From: Oscillatoriales cyanobacterium
Lineage (GTDB): Bacteria > Cyanobacteriota > Cyanobacteriia > Cyanobacteriales > Microcoleaceae
Assembly: GCA_004292745.1 (NCBI GenBank)
Contig: RDXH01000011.1
Coordinates: forward strand, 1 to 33,445
Direction of reading: 5' to 3'
DNA: 33,445 nt
Each line of letters starts with the position of its first letter. The first letter of the stretch is position 1. Of the stretch, positions 15,569 to 24,073 are shown piece by piece. A program made the translations under genes and the position numbers. A model generated the notes under the pieces. The model searched no databases. It had not been told where the DNA came from and worked only from the letters and a program-made list of their open reading frames with translations.

Positions 15569-16618
15569 TCACATTAAAAAAGGTACATTTACTACTTCTC
15601 CGACAATTTCTCCTACCTGGACTTTCAATCCTGCACCACCAGCTTTGGTGCGGATATAAGCCAGACCAAAAAATCCAGATTGTGTTTCAGTCACACTGGT
15701 AATTTTGCCTACTTTTTCCTCTTCAATAGTGACTACGGTTCCCGGTTCAACAGCACCGCTGAGTTGGATGCCCCAAAGTTGTTGTTTGACTCCTTTGTAG
15801 GTGTTCAATCTAGCAATTGTTTCTTGACCGATGTAGCAGCCTTTGTCATAGGTAATGGTGTGTAACAGTCTTGCTTCTAGGGGATTGTAGTCATCTGTAA
15901 GCTCAAAATCTGTGGCGGGGCGGCCTTGTTCGATTCGCAGTTGTTCCCAGACTCGATCGCCCATGGGTACGGCCCCTGCTTGCACTAATTCATGCCACAA
16001 TTTAGCTGCATCCGTGGCTGCGGCAATTAAGGTGTATCCGGGAGATGCTAACCCACTACCCATAGCAACTCGAACTTCTATCCCAGCTAATTTTATCAAT
16101 TTGTGACTGGCATTAGGTAAATTTTCGAGTTCGCTAACTCCCATTTTTTCTAGTAATTTGCTGCTTTCAGGACCGATCGCACTGAAAGCGACTGTGGTAT
16201 CAGTTAAATCTGTTAATTCTACCCGATCCATGGGGAAAATATAGCGATCGAGTAATTCTAGCAATTGTCGGCGACGGTTGGGAGAAACTAAGATTAACAA
16301 AGCATCTTCTGTAGCATAAGCTGTGGCGAGGTCAATCGTCCGGGCGGTGGAAGTCACAAACACAGTGTCGCAGCCTTGACCGGGTTGAAGTTTATTGATA
16401 TTATTGGTACTTTGATTGTGCAAAAACCGTAGGCGATCGCTATCGGAAATTTGTAGGCGTCCCCAGTGAGTGCGATCGCACAAAGCTACACTTTCTTTGG
16501 TGGCGGTGATGGCGGCGGCATCATTAGCAAAACTAACTGGGACTGTTTCTGTGGTTGTTAATTCGCCAAAGATAGCACCGAAAGATGTTTGAATATCGTG
16601 CAATTCTTGAATCAGCAT
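15569..16618 (-). CDS. ygfZ: YgfZ/GcvT-type folate-binding protein
   Basis: 349 residues from ATG 16618; an upstream in-frame ATG at 16678 would add residues encoded by a tandem GGTTGAC repeat and is rejected. The fold is that of the glycine-cleavage T-protein, and the YgfZ signature K-G-C-Y-x-G-Q-E is seen at 259-266 (DKGCYIGQET), with the Cys needed for activity. YgfZ (IBA57-related) binds tetrahydrofolate and supports maturation or repair of certain Fe-S enzymes. The N-terminal domain contains SDSDRLRFLHNQSTNNIN, also typical. The gene follows the hypothetical at 16686 by 67 bases and may be its downstream partner, although the repeat between them weakens this. Confidence 0.9.
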   Translation of the reverse strand: MLIQELHDIQTSFGAIFGELTTTETVPVSFANDAAAITATKESVALCDRTHWGRLQISDSDRLRFLHNQSTNNINKLQPGQGCDTVFVTSTARTIDLATAYATEDALLILVSPNRRRQLLELLDRYIFPMDRVELTDLTDTTVAFSAIGPESSKLLEKMGVSELENLPNASHKLIKLAGIEVRVAMGSGLASPGYTLIAAATDAAKLWHELVQAGAVPMGDRVWEQLRIEQGRPATDFELTDDYNPLEARLLHTITYDKGCYIGQETIARLNTYKGVKQQLWGIQLSGAVEPGTVVTIEEEKVGKITSVTETQSGFFGLAYIRTKAGGAGLKVQVGEIVGEVVNVPFLM

Positions 16619-16626
16619 AAAATTTG

Positions 16627-16659
16627 GTTGACGGTTGACGGTTGACGGTTGACGGTTGC
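16627..16659. repeat. GGTTGAC heptamer array
   Basis: Four to five copies of GGTTGAC in tandem immediately upstream of ygfZ. STRR-type repeat; length may vary between strains. Confidence 0.8.
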
Positions 16660-16685
16660 TAAAACTAATGACTAACAACTACTAA

Positions 16686-17069
16686 CTAATTAGCTAAATT
16701 AGCGAAGATTTCCTGTATTAATTGGCTGGCCTTAGCATCAAGACGATTCCAATCTACATCGCCAGTATCCTCCTCAATCAAAAAAGTGTCAATTTCAACT
16801 TCCTGACTTTGGATCTCGGAGTGGGCTGGTTGGTAGTCAACAAAACAGACTCGATAACAAAGTTCCCAAATATCGATCGACCTTTGCTCGCCTTGACGCT
16901 CTAAAATCAGTTTATAGCCAGGAAAAGGAGTTTGTACTTCTTGATAAGTCCCTGTCCAAACAGAATCTTCTAGTTGTTTGCGGATATTGTCGAGGACTCG
17001 AATCAAGGCGGGCTGCATTAGCAGTTCAGCTTGCTGCCATGCGATCGGGGTAGTTATTTTCGGCTTCAT
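16686..17069 (-). CDS. Conserved-type hypothetical protein
   Basis: 127 residues. No signal peptide or membrane helix. The middle (SVWTGTYQEVQTPFPGYKLI) and WELCYRVCFVDYQP are well-structured, and the region before the C-terminus is acidic (EIDTFLIEEDTGDVDW), ending in an amphipathic helix (RLDAKASQLIQEIFANL). It resembles a small cyanobacterial protein family that I cannot name. The ATG at 17069 begins a clean frame; just upstream the strand shows no strong ribosome site. It may be co-transcribed with ygfZ. Confidence 0.75.
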   Translation of the reverse strand: MKPKITTPIAWQQAELLMQPALIRVLDNIRKQLEDSVWTGTYQEVQTPFPGYKLILERQGEQRSIDIWELCYRVCFVDYQPAHSEIQSQEVEIDTFLIEEDTGDVDWNRLDAKASQLIQEIFANLAN

Positions 17070-17212
17070 ATATCAGGATTCTAAAAAAGAAAATCAATAA
17101 TTTAATTTTCTAACATCGAGTGCCAACTTTGCTGAAAACCCGTAAAATGGGCAACACCCCCGATTTATGACAAAAGTGGGGATGGCATCAACAAGACGTG
17201 CCATAATCAGCC

Positions 17213-18991
17213 ATGTTATTAGGTATGCGATCGCCCGAACCTATGGATGCGCTAATCGGCAAAAGCTTACAGGGTGGAAAATACACCCTCGAACAAGAAT
17301 TGGGAAGAGGCGGCTTTGGGATTACCTTCAGAGCAACTCACCGCTATTTAGGACAATTTGTAGTCATCAAAACCCTCAACGAATCTCTGCGACAGCAACC
17401 CAATTTTGCCGAGTTCGATCGCAAATTTCAAGACGAAGCCAGACGATTGGCTTCCTGCGTTCATCCCAATATCGTCCGAGTCAGCGATTTCTTTGTCGAA
17501 GACGGACAGCCCTACATGGTAATGGACTACATTCCAGGGCAGAATTTGGGCGAGGTAGTATTGCCAAATCGGCCGCTTCCAGAAGCAGTCGCCATTATAT
17601 ACATACAGCAGATTGGCGCGGCTTTGAAGGCAGTTCATCAAAAGAATTTGCTGCACCGAGATATCAAACCACAAAACATTATTCTGCGCCAAAACACCCA
17701 GGAAGTTGTGTTAATTGATTTTGGCATAGCCCGCGAGTTCACTCCCGGTGTCACCCAAAGTCATACTAATATGGTGTCCGACGGTTATGCGCCGCCAGAA
17801 CAGTATTTCGCCCAAGGAAAATACACCCCCGCAACAGATGTTTACGCTCTAGCCGCGACGCTTTATACTTTGCTGACAGCACAGGTGCCGATGCCGGCAG
17901 TTTTTCGCCCCAGTCAGCCGATGGCTACACCCCGCGATTTACAGCCCCAGCTAAGTGCGGCCATCAGTCAAGCGGTGATGCGAGGGATGACTTTAGAGGC
18001 TGAAAATCGCCCGGCTACTGTGGATGAATGGCTGTCGCTGCTGTCCAACTCGCCAGCATCGATGACTGGACCGACGCTGGCAGTGATGCCGGGACACGGG
18101 CCTATGATGCCTGCGGGAGCGAGAACAGCGCCTGCTGTGGTGTCTTCTGGGGCTGGGGAAAGCAAAATTTGGTTGATTTTGGGGTTGGTGGCGATCGCCC
18201 TTATTTTCGCAGGATTTGTGGGTATAGCGAGGATTTTGCTCGATCGACCTTCTGCTGAACCCGCACCCATAGCCCAGGAAAATCGCACTTCTCCCCCCGC
18301 AGCAACAAGTACGCCCGATCGCCCTGCGGCAATTCCCACACCCGAAGCAACTCCCAAACCTCAGCGAAAAACTCCAACTCCTGCGGCAATTCCCACACCC
18401 AAAGAAACTCCACCGCCAGCCGTAGAAACTCCAACGCCAGCGATAGAAACTCCAGCGCCAAAACCTTCTCCTGTGGCGGAGTCACCCAAACCAACGGAAA
18501 AACCTGTTGAGCAGCAAAGGCCGATCGCGCGATCGCCCACACCAACACCCGCCCAAGAACAACCAGCAACCAGTTCTCAAAAAATCCCCAGAGTGCCGGG
18601 GTTTCCGGTGGGCACGCCGGAAACTCAGGTAATAGCTGCCTTGGGAACCCCAACAGACACTCAACGTAAAGGCTATTGGCCCAATACTCGTACAGCACTT
18701 TACGATTTGGTGCCGAATCAGATTACTCTCGGCTACATTTACGATCGCGATTCGGGCCAGCTAGTCCAAACAGAGGGTTCTTTTGCTCAGTCTGTGGATG
18801 ACTTGGTAGTGCGAACCGCGTTAAACGGGATGTTGGGCGGGGCCGATCGAGATATCATGCAAGGGTTCCGAGATGTGCAGCAGCGGCGGAAAAGTCGGTT
18901 TACTTTTAGGAAGCGTGCGCTTAAAGGTACGATCGAACGTAATGAGCGCGATCGAATATACATCGGCGTCTGGGACGAAAACTTGCATTAA
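17213..18991 (+). CDS. Membrane-anchored Ser/Thr protein kinase
   Basis: 592 residues. A complete Hanks-type kinase domain (about 24-280): glycine loop GRGGFG 31-36, K53 in VIKTL, HRDIKPQN 148-155, DFG 169-171, and APPEQ 193-197. A single membrane helix at about 320-343 is followed by a Pro/Thr/Ala-rich linker (345-455) and a C-terminal domain (about 463-592; VPGFPVGTPETQVIAALGTP, then GYWPNTRTALYDL) seen at the end of several cyanobacterial kinases and expected outside the cytoplasm as a sensor. Starts at 17213, 17225 (ATG) and 17243 (ATG before DALIGKSL) are all possible; the last is closest to the kinase domain. Downstream come repeats and ssrA. Substrate and signal are unknown. Confidence 0.9.
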   Translation: MLLGMRSPEPMDALIGKSLQGGKYTLEQELGRGGFGITFRATHRYLGQFVVIKTLNESLRQQPNFAEFDRKFQDEARRLASCVHPNIVRVSDFFVEDGQPYMVMDYIPGQNLGEVVLPNRPLPEAVAIIYIQQIGAALKAVHQKNLLHRDIKPQNIILRQNTQEVVLIDFGIAREFTPGVTQSHTNMVSDGYAPPEQYFAQGKYTPATDVYALAATLYTLLTAQVPMPAVFRPSQPMATPRDLQPQLSAAISQAVMRGMTLEAENRPATVDEWLSLLSNSPASMTGPTLAVMPGHGPMMPAGARTAPAVVSSGAGESKIWLILGLVAIALIFAGFVGIARILLDRPSAEPAPIAQENRTSPPAATSTPDRPAAIPTPEATPKPQRKTPTPAAIPTPKETPPPAVETPTPAIETPAPKPSPVAESPKPTEKPVEQQRPIARSPTPTPAQEQPATSSQKIPRVPGFPVGTPETQVIAALGTPTDTQRKGYWPNTRTALYDLVPNQITLGYIYDRDSGQLVQTEGSFAQSVDDLVVRTALNGMLGGADRDIMQGFRDVQQRRKSRFTFRKRALKGTIERNERDRIYIGVWDENLH

Positions 18992-19069
18992 CCCACGGGT
19001 AGTCAGGGTTTCGACTTCGCTCAACCACCGATGGTTTTTGCTCCAAGACTTCGTTACGCACGTAAAAAC

Positions 19070-19187
19070 CCCAAAAAACCCGGTTTCTTGGGTTTTATGC
19101 GATCGGACTGACGCACTGGTAATCAGAAACCGGGTTTTTGCCAGAATATGCGTCACAACTCCCAGAAACCCATAAAAACCCGGTTTC
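19070..19187. repeat. Cluster of ACCGGGTTTTT palindromic repeats upstream of ssrA
   Basis: Three arms: AAAAAACCCGGTTTCT near 19070, AGAAACCGGGTTTTT near 19126, and AAAAACCCGGTTTCT near 19173. Adjacent arms are inverted and can pair over 14-15 bp. It also separates the kinase gene from ssrA and may terminate the kinase transcript. Confidence 0.8.
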
Positions 19188-19232
19188 TAAAATCCCCAAT
19201 CGAAAATCCAAAATCGAAAATCCAAAATCGAG

Positions 19233-19261
19233 TTGACGTAATACACAATCGTGTCTATGAT
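19233..19261 (+). promoter_or_regulatory. Sigma-70-type promoter of ssrA
   Basis: TTGACG (19233-19238), a 17-base spacer and TATGAT (19256-19261). Transcription would start about 7 bases later, just before the mature tmRNA 5' end at 19276. This is the best-looking promoter in the window. Confidence 0.8.
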
Positions 19262-19275
19262 GAAAGAATGCACGA

Positions 19276-19663
19276 GGGGCTGTAATGGTTTCGACAGGGT
19301 GGCGAAAGCTGCTCCGTGATGCAGGTCGAGAGGGAGTCTACTCTCGTAAATATCGGCTCAAACAAAATAGTAAATGCGAACAACATCGTTCCTTTCGCTC
19401 GCAAAGCCGTAGCTGTAGCCTAAAAACTTCTTGAGCTTGGTTTAGAGTGTATGCCACCTAACTCCGTTAACGGTAGCATAACAACCCCCAACGGATGCCC
19501 TAGCTAAACGTTTCTAGTCGGCTAGCTGGGAAAGCAATCACTAGAAAATCCTCCCATTTAGGATAAAGATGGTTCCCGCCCCGAGGATCAGAGGGGATAA
19601 ACCTGTGAACGATCGGAAGGTAAATACCCGCTTTGGACGGCAGTTCGATTCTGCCCAGTTCCA
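19276..19663 (+). ncRNA. ssrA: tmRNA (one-piece)
   Basis: The 5' end GGGGCTGTAATGGTTTCGAC and 3' end GGCAGTTCGATTCTGCC-CAGTTCCA give the tRNA-like half: GGGGCTG pairs with CAGTTCC (7 bp, two G-U), the T-loop TTCGATT is present, and CCA is encoded. The tag reading frame runs 19376-19420 with a TAA at 19421, coding ANNIVPFARKAVAVA, the usual cyanobacterial tag ending in AVA that marks proteins for Clp-type proteases. Pseudoknot-forming segments lie in 19430-19600. Together with SmpB it frees stalled ribosomes. It is a single-piece tmRNA, unlike the two-piece forms of some marine picocyanobacteria. Confidence 0.97.
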
Positions 19664-19721
19664 TAAAAAAGGTAGCGTAAAATCAATGGTTTAAACCATT
19701 TGAAAGTTACTTTAAAGCATA

Positions 19722-19753
19722 AAAAGGGCAGAGAATTAATTCTCTGCCCTTTT
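19722..19753 (+). terminator. Strong hairpin after ssrA
   Basis: AAAAGGGCAGAGAATT and AATTCTCTGCCCTTTT form a perfect 16-bp palindrome (19722-19753) with a T-rich end, about 60 bases after the tmRNA CCA. Confidence 0.9.
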
Positions 19754-19775
19754 GTTTGGGCTATATTTCGCTCTA

Positions 19776-19976
19776 CGCACGGGTTGCCAGAAACCGGGTT
19801 TTTGGGAGAAAACCTCGTTACAGCACGCAGAAACGCATAAAAACCCGGTTTCTTTGGTCTTTGTGCGTCCAGGACTGTAGTCCTTGACGCACGGGTAGTC
19901 AGAAACCGGGTTTTGCCAAAATACTTCGTTACAACTTGCAGAAACCCATAAAAACCCGGTTTCTTTGGTCTTTCCA
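19776..19976. repeat. Tandem duplicated ACCGGGTTTTT hairpin module
   Basis: Two modules of ~88 bp with a 112-113 bp period: each has GCACGGGT, AGAAACCGGGTTTT, then CGTTACA, CATAAAAACCCGGTTTCTTT and GGTCTTT. The inverted arms (19789/19839 and 19901/19950) can pair within each module. They lie between ssrA and ndhA; open frames across them on the minus strand are repeat artefacts. The rest of the 500-base gap (19980-20173) is the presumed ndhA leader and promoter, with no clear -35/-10 pair. Confidence 0.85.
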
Positions 19977-20173
19977 TAAGTTACCAACCCATTAGCTAAG
20001 CTGGGGGATCAAATAACTAGAATTTCACCCCGTCCGTCCGTTCTTGTAGCCTGTCGGGCGATATACTGATATGCGGTAAAGCATTAAAAATCTTTACAAA
20101 CACCTACTTTCCAAGCCTACTCCTACTAAGGATGGGTGCAAAAATATATGCGATCGCTCATTCATCTGGAAAC

Positions 20174-21292
20174 ATGAACCCAGGAATTGACTTACAAGGA
20201 AGTTTTGTAGAAGCCCTAATGAATTTGGGCTTACCGGCGGACATCGCCCATGTGCTTTGGCTACCACTCCCAATGGTACTGATGGTTGTCGGTGCCGTAT
20301 TCGGCGTACTCACTAGCGTCTGGCTAGAACGGAAAATTTCGGCCGCCGCTCAACAGCGGATTGGCCCGGAATTCCTCGGCCCCCTGGGAGTGCTAGCACC
20401 CGTTGCTGACGGTATGAAGTTGGTATTCAAAGAAGACATCGTACCCGCAAAAGCTGACGCCCTGCTATTCACCCTGGGCCCAGTAATTGTGGTAATCCCA
20501 GTTTTTCTGTCCTACTTAATCGTGCCCTTCGGAGAACATATGCTGATCGCCGATATGGGGACAGCAATATTTCTCTGGATTGCTCTATCTAGCATTCAGC
20601 CGATCGGCTTGCTGATGTCCGGCTATGCTTCCAACAACAAATACGCCCTCCTCGGAGGACTCAGAGCCGCCGCTCAATCCCTCAGCTACGAAATTCCTCT
20701 AGCTTTGGCAGTATTAGCAGTTGTGATGATGTCCAATAGCCTGAGTACGATCGACATCGTACATCAACAAGCAGGCTACGGCATCGTTGGCTGGAACGTT
20801 TGGCGACAACCTGCTGGTTTCCTGATTTTCTGGATTGCAGCACTAGCAGAATGCGAACGTTTACCCTTTGACCTTCCAGAAGCAGAAGAAGAATTGGTAG
20901 CAGGATATCAGACTGAGTACACAGGCATGAAATTTGCCTTGTACTACATCGCTTCCTACGTTAACCTCGTCCTTTCTTGCCTGCTAGTAGCCGTTTTGTA
21001 CCTCGGTGGCTGGGAGTGCCCGATTCCCGTCGGAGTGCTGACAAATGCCCTAGGATTGAGCGAGACGACTCCTTGGTTGCAGGTAATTACGGGCACGCTG
21101 GGCATTACAATGACCTTGCTAAAAGCCTACTTTTTCCTATTTTTGGCAGTTCTGCTCCGCTGGACTCTGCCGCGAGTTCGGATCGACCAATTGCTCAATT
21201 TGGGATGGAAGTTTTTGCTTCCCGTTGCTCTAGTTAATTTACTATTGACAGCAGCTTTGAAACTTGCCTTTCCCTTTGCTTTTGGCGGTTAA
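20174..21292 (+). CDS. ndhA: NAD(P)H-quinone oxidoreductase subunit 1
   Basis: 372 residues from ATG 20174, the usual NdhA length; the open frame extends 14 codons upstream but [19 protein letters not shown] is the conserved start. NdhA (complex I NuoH homologue) is a membrane subunit lining the quinone site of thylakoid NDH-1, which serves respiration, cyclic electron flow and CO2 uptake. About eight membrane helices are seen; signatures include [19 protein letters not shown] and [20 protein letters not shown] with the conserved acidic loop, and [17 protein letters not shown]. First gene of ndhA-I-G-E, with 106 bases to ndhI. Confidence 0.97.
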   Translation: MNPGIDLQGSFVEALMNLGLPADIAHVLWLPLPMVLMVVGAVFGVLTSVWLERKISAAAQQRIGPEFLGPLGVLAPVADGMKLVFKEDIVPAKADALLFTLGPVIVVIPVFLSYLIVPFGEHMLIADMGTAIFLWIALSSIQPIGLLMSGYASNNKYALLGGLRAAAQSLSYEIPLALAVLAVVMMSNSLSTIDIVHQQAGYGIVGWNVWRQPAGFLIFWIAALAECERLPFDLPEAEEELVAGYQTEYTGMKFALYYIASYVNLVLSCLLVAVLYLGGWECPIPVGVLTNALGLSETTPWLQVITGTLGITMTLLKAYFFLFLAVLLRWTLPRVRIDQLLNLGWKFLLPVALVNLLLTAALKLAFPFAFGG

Positions 21293-21398
21293 TTCCTAAT
21301 AGGTAAAGAGCTAATAGCTAAGGTAAATTAGCTGTTAACTATCATTACCTATTATAAATTAGCAATTACCAAAAACTCAAGTACAGAGAGAGAACACG

Positions 21399-21974
21399 AT
21401 GCTAAAATTCCTCAATCAAGTAGGCGAATACGCCAAAGAGACTGTTCAAGCTGCTAAGTATATCGGCCAAGGGCTAGCTGTGACCTTCGATCACATGAGA
21501 CGCCGGCCGGTTACGGTGCAGTATCCTTACGAAAAACTAATTCCTTCCGAACGTTTTCGGGGCAGAATTCACTTTGAATTTGACAAGTGCATTTCCTGCG
21601 AAGTCTGCGTTCGGGTATGTCCGATCAACTTACCCGTAGTGGATTGGGAATTTAACAAAGAAACTAAGAAGAAACAACTCAAGCACTACAGTATCGATTT
21701 TGGGGTGTGTATCTTCTGCGGCAATTGTGTGGAATATTGTCCGACTAATTGTTTGTCAATGACAGAAGAGTACGAGTTAGCAGCCTACGAACGTCATGAA
21801 TTGAATTATGACAACGTGGCCTTGGGACGTCTACCCTACAAGGTTACAGATGACCCGATGGTGACACCGTTGCGGGAATTCGCTTATTTGCCGAAAGGTG
21901 CGATGGACCCCCATGACGTCTCTAGTGGCGATCGGCGTGCAGGTCTTCGCCCAGAGGAAATTATCGAAAAGTAG
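21399..21974 (+). CDS. ndhI: NAD(P)H-quinone oxidoreductase subunit I, 2x[4Fe-4S]
   Basis: 191 residues. Two ferredoxin-type cluster motifs: C64-x2-C67-x2-C70-x3-C74P ([12 protein letters not shown]) and C104-x2-C107-x2-C110-x3-C114P ([12 protein letters not shown]), which hold clusters N6a and N6b and pass electrons to the quinone site. The N-terminal amphipathic helix ([20 protein letters not shown]) lies on the membrane near NdhA. GAGAGAGAA precedes the ATG. The C-terminal 40 residues are polar. It is followed by 199 bases rich in tandem repeats before ndhG. Confidence 0.97.
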   Translation: MLKFLNQVGEYAKETVQAAKYIGQGLAVTFDHMRRRPVTVQYPYEKLIPSERFRGRIHFEFDKCISCEVCVRVCPINLPVVDWEFNKETKKKQLKHYSIDFGVCIFCGNCVEYCPTNCLSMTEEYELAAYERHELNYDNVALGRLPYKVTDDPMVTPLREFAYLPKGAMDPHDVSSGDRRAGLRPEEIIEK

Positions 21975-22155
21975 GTAATGGGGAATGGGGCATAGGGAAT
22001 GGGGAATGGCGAATGGGGAATGGGGAATGGCGAATGGGGAATGGCGAATCGCTGACAATTAATGACTCGCGGGGAACCAAAAATTACCAATTACCAATTA
22101 CCAATTACCAATTACCAATGCCCAATGCCCAATGCCCAATGCCCAATGCCCAATT
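21974..22155. repeat. Two tandem repeat tracts between ndhI and ndhG
   Basis: 21974-22047: about ten copies of GGGGAAT/GGCGAAT heptamers starting at the ndhI stop. 22082-22155: six copies of ATTACCA heptamers followed by six of ATGCCCA, ending 4 bases before the ndhG ribosome site. The repeats are inside the operon, so they are transcribed. Confidence 0.9.
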
Positions 22156-22173
22156 AACAGAGGATTAAAGATT

Positions 22174-22800
22174 GTGAATTTAGCCGAAGGGGTTCAAATT
22201 GTTTCATTTGGCATACTGTCCGTAATGATGATTGGAGGAGCATTAGGAGTAGTGCTGTTCTCAAACATCGTTTACTCAGCTTTTCTGCTGTGCGGCGTAT
22301 TTACCAGCATTGCTGGTTTGTACCTGTTGCTAAATGCCGACTTTGTAGCAGCAGCGCAAGTGTTGATTTATGTTGGCGCTGTTAACGTCTTGATTTTGTT
22401 TGCCATTATGTTGGTGAACAAGCGAGAAGAGTTCCGCACTATTCCTAATGCTTGGGTGCGTCAAGTAGCAACAGCAGTAGTTTGTGTAGGTTTGTTTGCA
22501 CTGTTGAGCACAATGGTGTTGTCTACTCCTTGGGCGATTGTCGCCACGACGGGCGCACCAGCCGAAAGTTCGATCGTCACGATCGCCAAACACTTCTTTA
22601 CAGACTATTTGCTACCGTTCGAGTTAGCATCAGTGTTTTTGTTAATGGCAATGGTAGGAGCAATTGTGTTAGCCCGTCGCGATTTCTTCGCCGATGAATT
22701 GCTCTCCAATAAACCATCTGAAACACCTGCTTTTAGTTTACCAGAAAGACCACGCGAATTAGTTTCTGCCGGAGATGTTGCTTCGCCAGAAACTAAGTAA
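22174..22800 (+). CDS. ndhG: NAD(P)H-quinone oxidoreductase subunit 6
   Basis: 208 residues from GTG 22174, preceded by AGAGGA at 9 bases. Upstream in-frame ATGs lie in the tandem repeat and encode PNAQCPINRG-like filler, so they are rejected. Five membrane helices are visible, with the family segment LLNADFVAAAQVLIYVGAVN (helix 3, pi-bulge region important in proton translocation) and VLILFAIMLVNKREEF after it. The C-terminal ~40 residues are polar and variable (SLPERPRELVSAGDVASPET). Homologue of NuoJ. The next gene, ndhE, follows after 73 bases, including a GGTGCGCCCAGCGCACC hairpin at about 22806-22822. Confidence 0.96.
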   Translation: MNLAEGVQIVSFGILSVMMIGGALGVVLFSNIVYSAFLLCGVFTSIAGLYLLLNADFVAAAQVLIYVGAVNVLILFAIMLVNKREEFRTIPNAWVRQVATAVVCVGLFALLSTMVLSTPWAIVATTGAPAESSIVTIAKHFFTDYLLPFELASVFLLMAMVGAIVLARRDFFADELLSNKPSETPAFSLPERPRELVSAGDVASPETK

Positions 22801-22873
22801 TAGTAGGGTGCGCCCAGCGCACCTATCTGTTTGTTTTGTAGTAACTTTAGATTGAGACAAAATCGCAAAATTT

Positions 22874-23185
22874 ATGCAACTGCAACTCCAGTATTTCCTG
22901 TTATTAGCCGCCGCACTGTTCTGTATTGGTATTTACGGTTTGATTACGAGCAGAAATGCAGTGAGGGTGTTGATGTCGATCGAGTTAATGCTGAATGCCG
23001 TCAATCTAAATTTGATGGGTTTCTCCAATTATCTCGACCCCGTACAGATTAAAGGCCAAGTATTTACCGTATTTGTAGTGACGGTAGCGGCGGCTGAGGC
23101 TGCGGTAGGTTTAGCAATTGTGTTAGCGATTTATCGCAACCGTAATACAGTAGACATGGAAGCATTTAATTTGCTGAAGTGGTAA
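22874..23185 (+). CDS. ndhE: NAD(P)H-quinone oxidoreductase subunit 4L
   Basis: 103 residues with three membrane helices; homologue of NuoK. Signatures: [20 protein letters not shown] with the conserved Glu in helix 2, [13 protein letters not shown], and the helix 3 segment [20 protein letters not shown] with the second conserved Glu; both glutamates are part of the proton channel. It is the last gene of ndhAIGE and is followed by REP and MITE sequences, beyond which folB is convergent. Confidence 0.97.
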   Translation: MQLQLQYFLLLAAALFCIGIYGLITSRNAVRVLMSIELMLNAVNLNLMGFSNYLDPVQIKGQVFTVFVVTVAAAEAAVGLAIVLAIYRNRNTVDMEAFNLLKW

Positions 23186-23257
23186 TTAGTCAGTTGTTCG
23201 TTGGCAGTTGATTGTTGGCTACTGATAACTGACCCTTTGACCCAACGATCGTTCGAC

Positions 23258-23307
23258 CCTTCGACTTCGCTCAGGGTACCATCGCGGTTCCTGAGCGGAG
23301 TCGAAGG
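23258..23307. repeat. Inverted REP pair (CCTTCGACTYCGCTCAGG)
   Basis: CCTTCGACTTCGCTCAGG (23258-23275) and CCTGAGCGGAGTCGAAGG (23290-23307) are an 18-bp inverted pair with one mismatch. A third copy, CCTTCGACTCCGCTCAGG, is at 23396-23413 inside the adjacent MITE. Position after ndhE suits transcript termination or 3' protection. Confidence 0.85.
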
Positions 23308-23343
23308 ACAGATCACCGCAACGGACTACTGCCAACTGACAAA

Positions 23344-23447
23344 TATAGCAACCGCCAAGGTGGTTAAGGCATTGATAACCGTTGAATCCTTTGACCCTTC
23401 GACTCCGCTCAGGGAACGATGCTCAAAGCGCCTTGGCGACTGCTATA
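23344..23447. mobile_element. MITE-like element with a REP inserted in its core
   Basis: TATAGCAACCGCCAAGG (23344-23360) and CCTTGGCGACTGCTATA (23431-23447) are 17-bp inverted ends with one mismatch. The core holds the REP copy at 23396. A short form of the same element lies at 25563-25607. Confidence 0.7.
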
Positions 23448-23448
23448 A

Positions 23449-23805
23449 CTAATGACTTCGAGTAATTTCTAGAGTAATTCGGCCACCAAAATCAGGGATA
23501 GGGGCAGCAGGTTTTGAGAGTTGTAATTTGACTTTATCGACTAAAGGTAGTTGTAAAAGCGCTTGGGCGATGGTATCTGCTAGACGTTCGATCAACAAAA
23601 ACTTAGATTCTTTGACTAGGTTTTGGATCAGAGTAATCGCACTGCGGTAATCGAGAGTATGTTCAATATCATCACTTTTTCCAGCTTGCGATAAATCCAG
23701 CCAGAGAGTAACATCCACTTCAAACCACTGGCCCAAAACCTGCTCTTCCGGGAGATAGCCAGTGTATCCGTAACAGCGAATGCCTGTAAGTTGAATAGAA
23801 TCCAT
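23449..23805 (-). CDS. folB: Dihydroneopterin aldolase
   Basis: 118 residues, the normal FolB length. It converts 7,8-dihydroneopterin to 6-hydroxymethyl-dihydropterin and glycolaldehyde in folate synthesis. Signatures: the opening strand MDSIQLTGIRCYGYTGYLPE with the family Glu pair (PEEQ), FEVDVTLWLDLS, the DDIEHTLDYRSAI segment, and the catalytic Lys in LQLSKPAAPIP. The ATG at 23805 matches the conserved start; no strong ribosome site is seen. It stands apart from other folate genes here, flanked by repeats on both sides. Confidence 0.95.
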   Translation of the reverse strand: MDSIQLTGIRCYGYTGYLPEEQVLGQWFEVDVTLWLDLSQAGKSDDIEHTLDYRSAITLIQNLVKESKFLLIERLADTIAQALLQLPLVDKVKLQLSKPAAPIPDFGGRITLEITRSH

Positions 23806-23857
23806 TGTGCAATAAACTAAAAGTGCGTTGCCTATACAAATTTGTATTAAAGCAGAT

Positions 23858-24073
23858 AAAGTTATCTTTCTCTTCCCTCTCTTTCTTAGCCCCCTGTGCC
23901 TCTTCCCTCTGCGCCCTCTGCGCCCTCTGTGGTTAAATAAATCTTATTCTATCTTAAATTTCAAAAAAGTTATCTTTCTCTTCCCTCTCTTTCTTTGCCG
24001 CCTCTTCCTGTTCCCTCTGCGTCCTCTGCGCTCTCTGTGGTTAAATAACTCTTATTTTATCTTAAATATCAAA
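23858..24073. repeat. Direct duplication of a 108-bp CT-rich repeat
   Basis: AAAGTTATCTTTCTCTTCCC starts at 23858 and again at 23966; each copy continues through a CT-rich stretch and ends in CTCTGTGGTTAAATAA, CTTATT and CTTAAAT. The second copy reaches the stop of the kinase gene at 24069. Relatives near 7150 and 9621-9830. Confidence 0.85.

Noticed and set aside
19588-19987. Minus-strand ORFs of 129 and 83 residues
   Set aside because: They are encoded by ACCGGGTTTTT repeat copies (KKPGFYGF-like repeats) and overlap the tmRNA 3' end.
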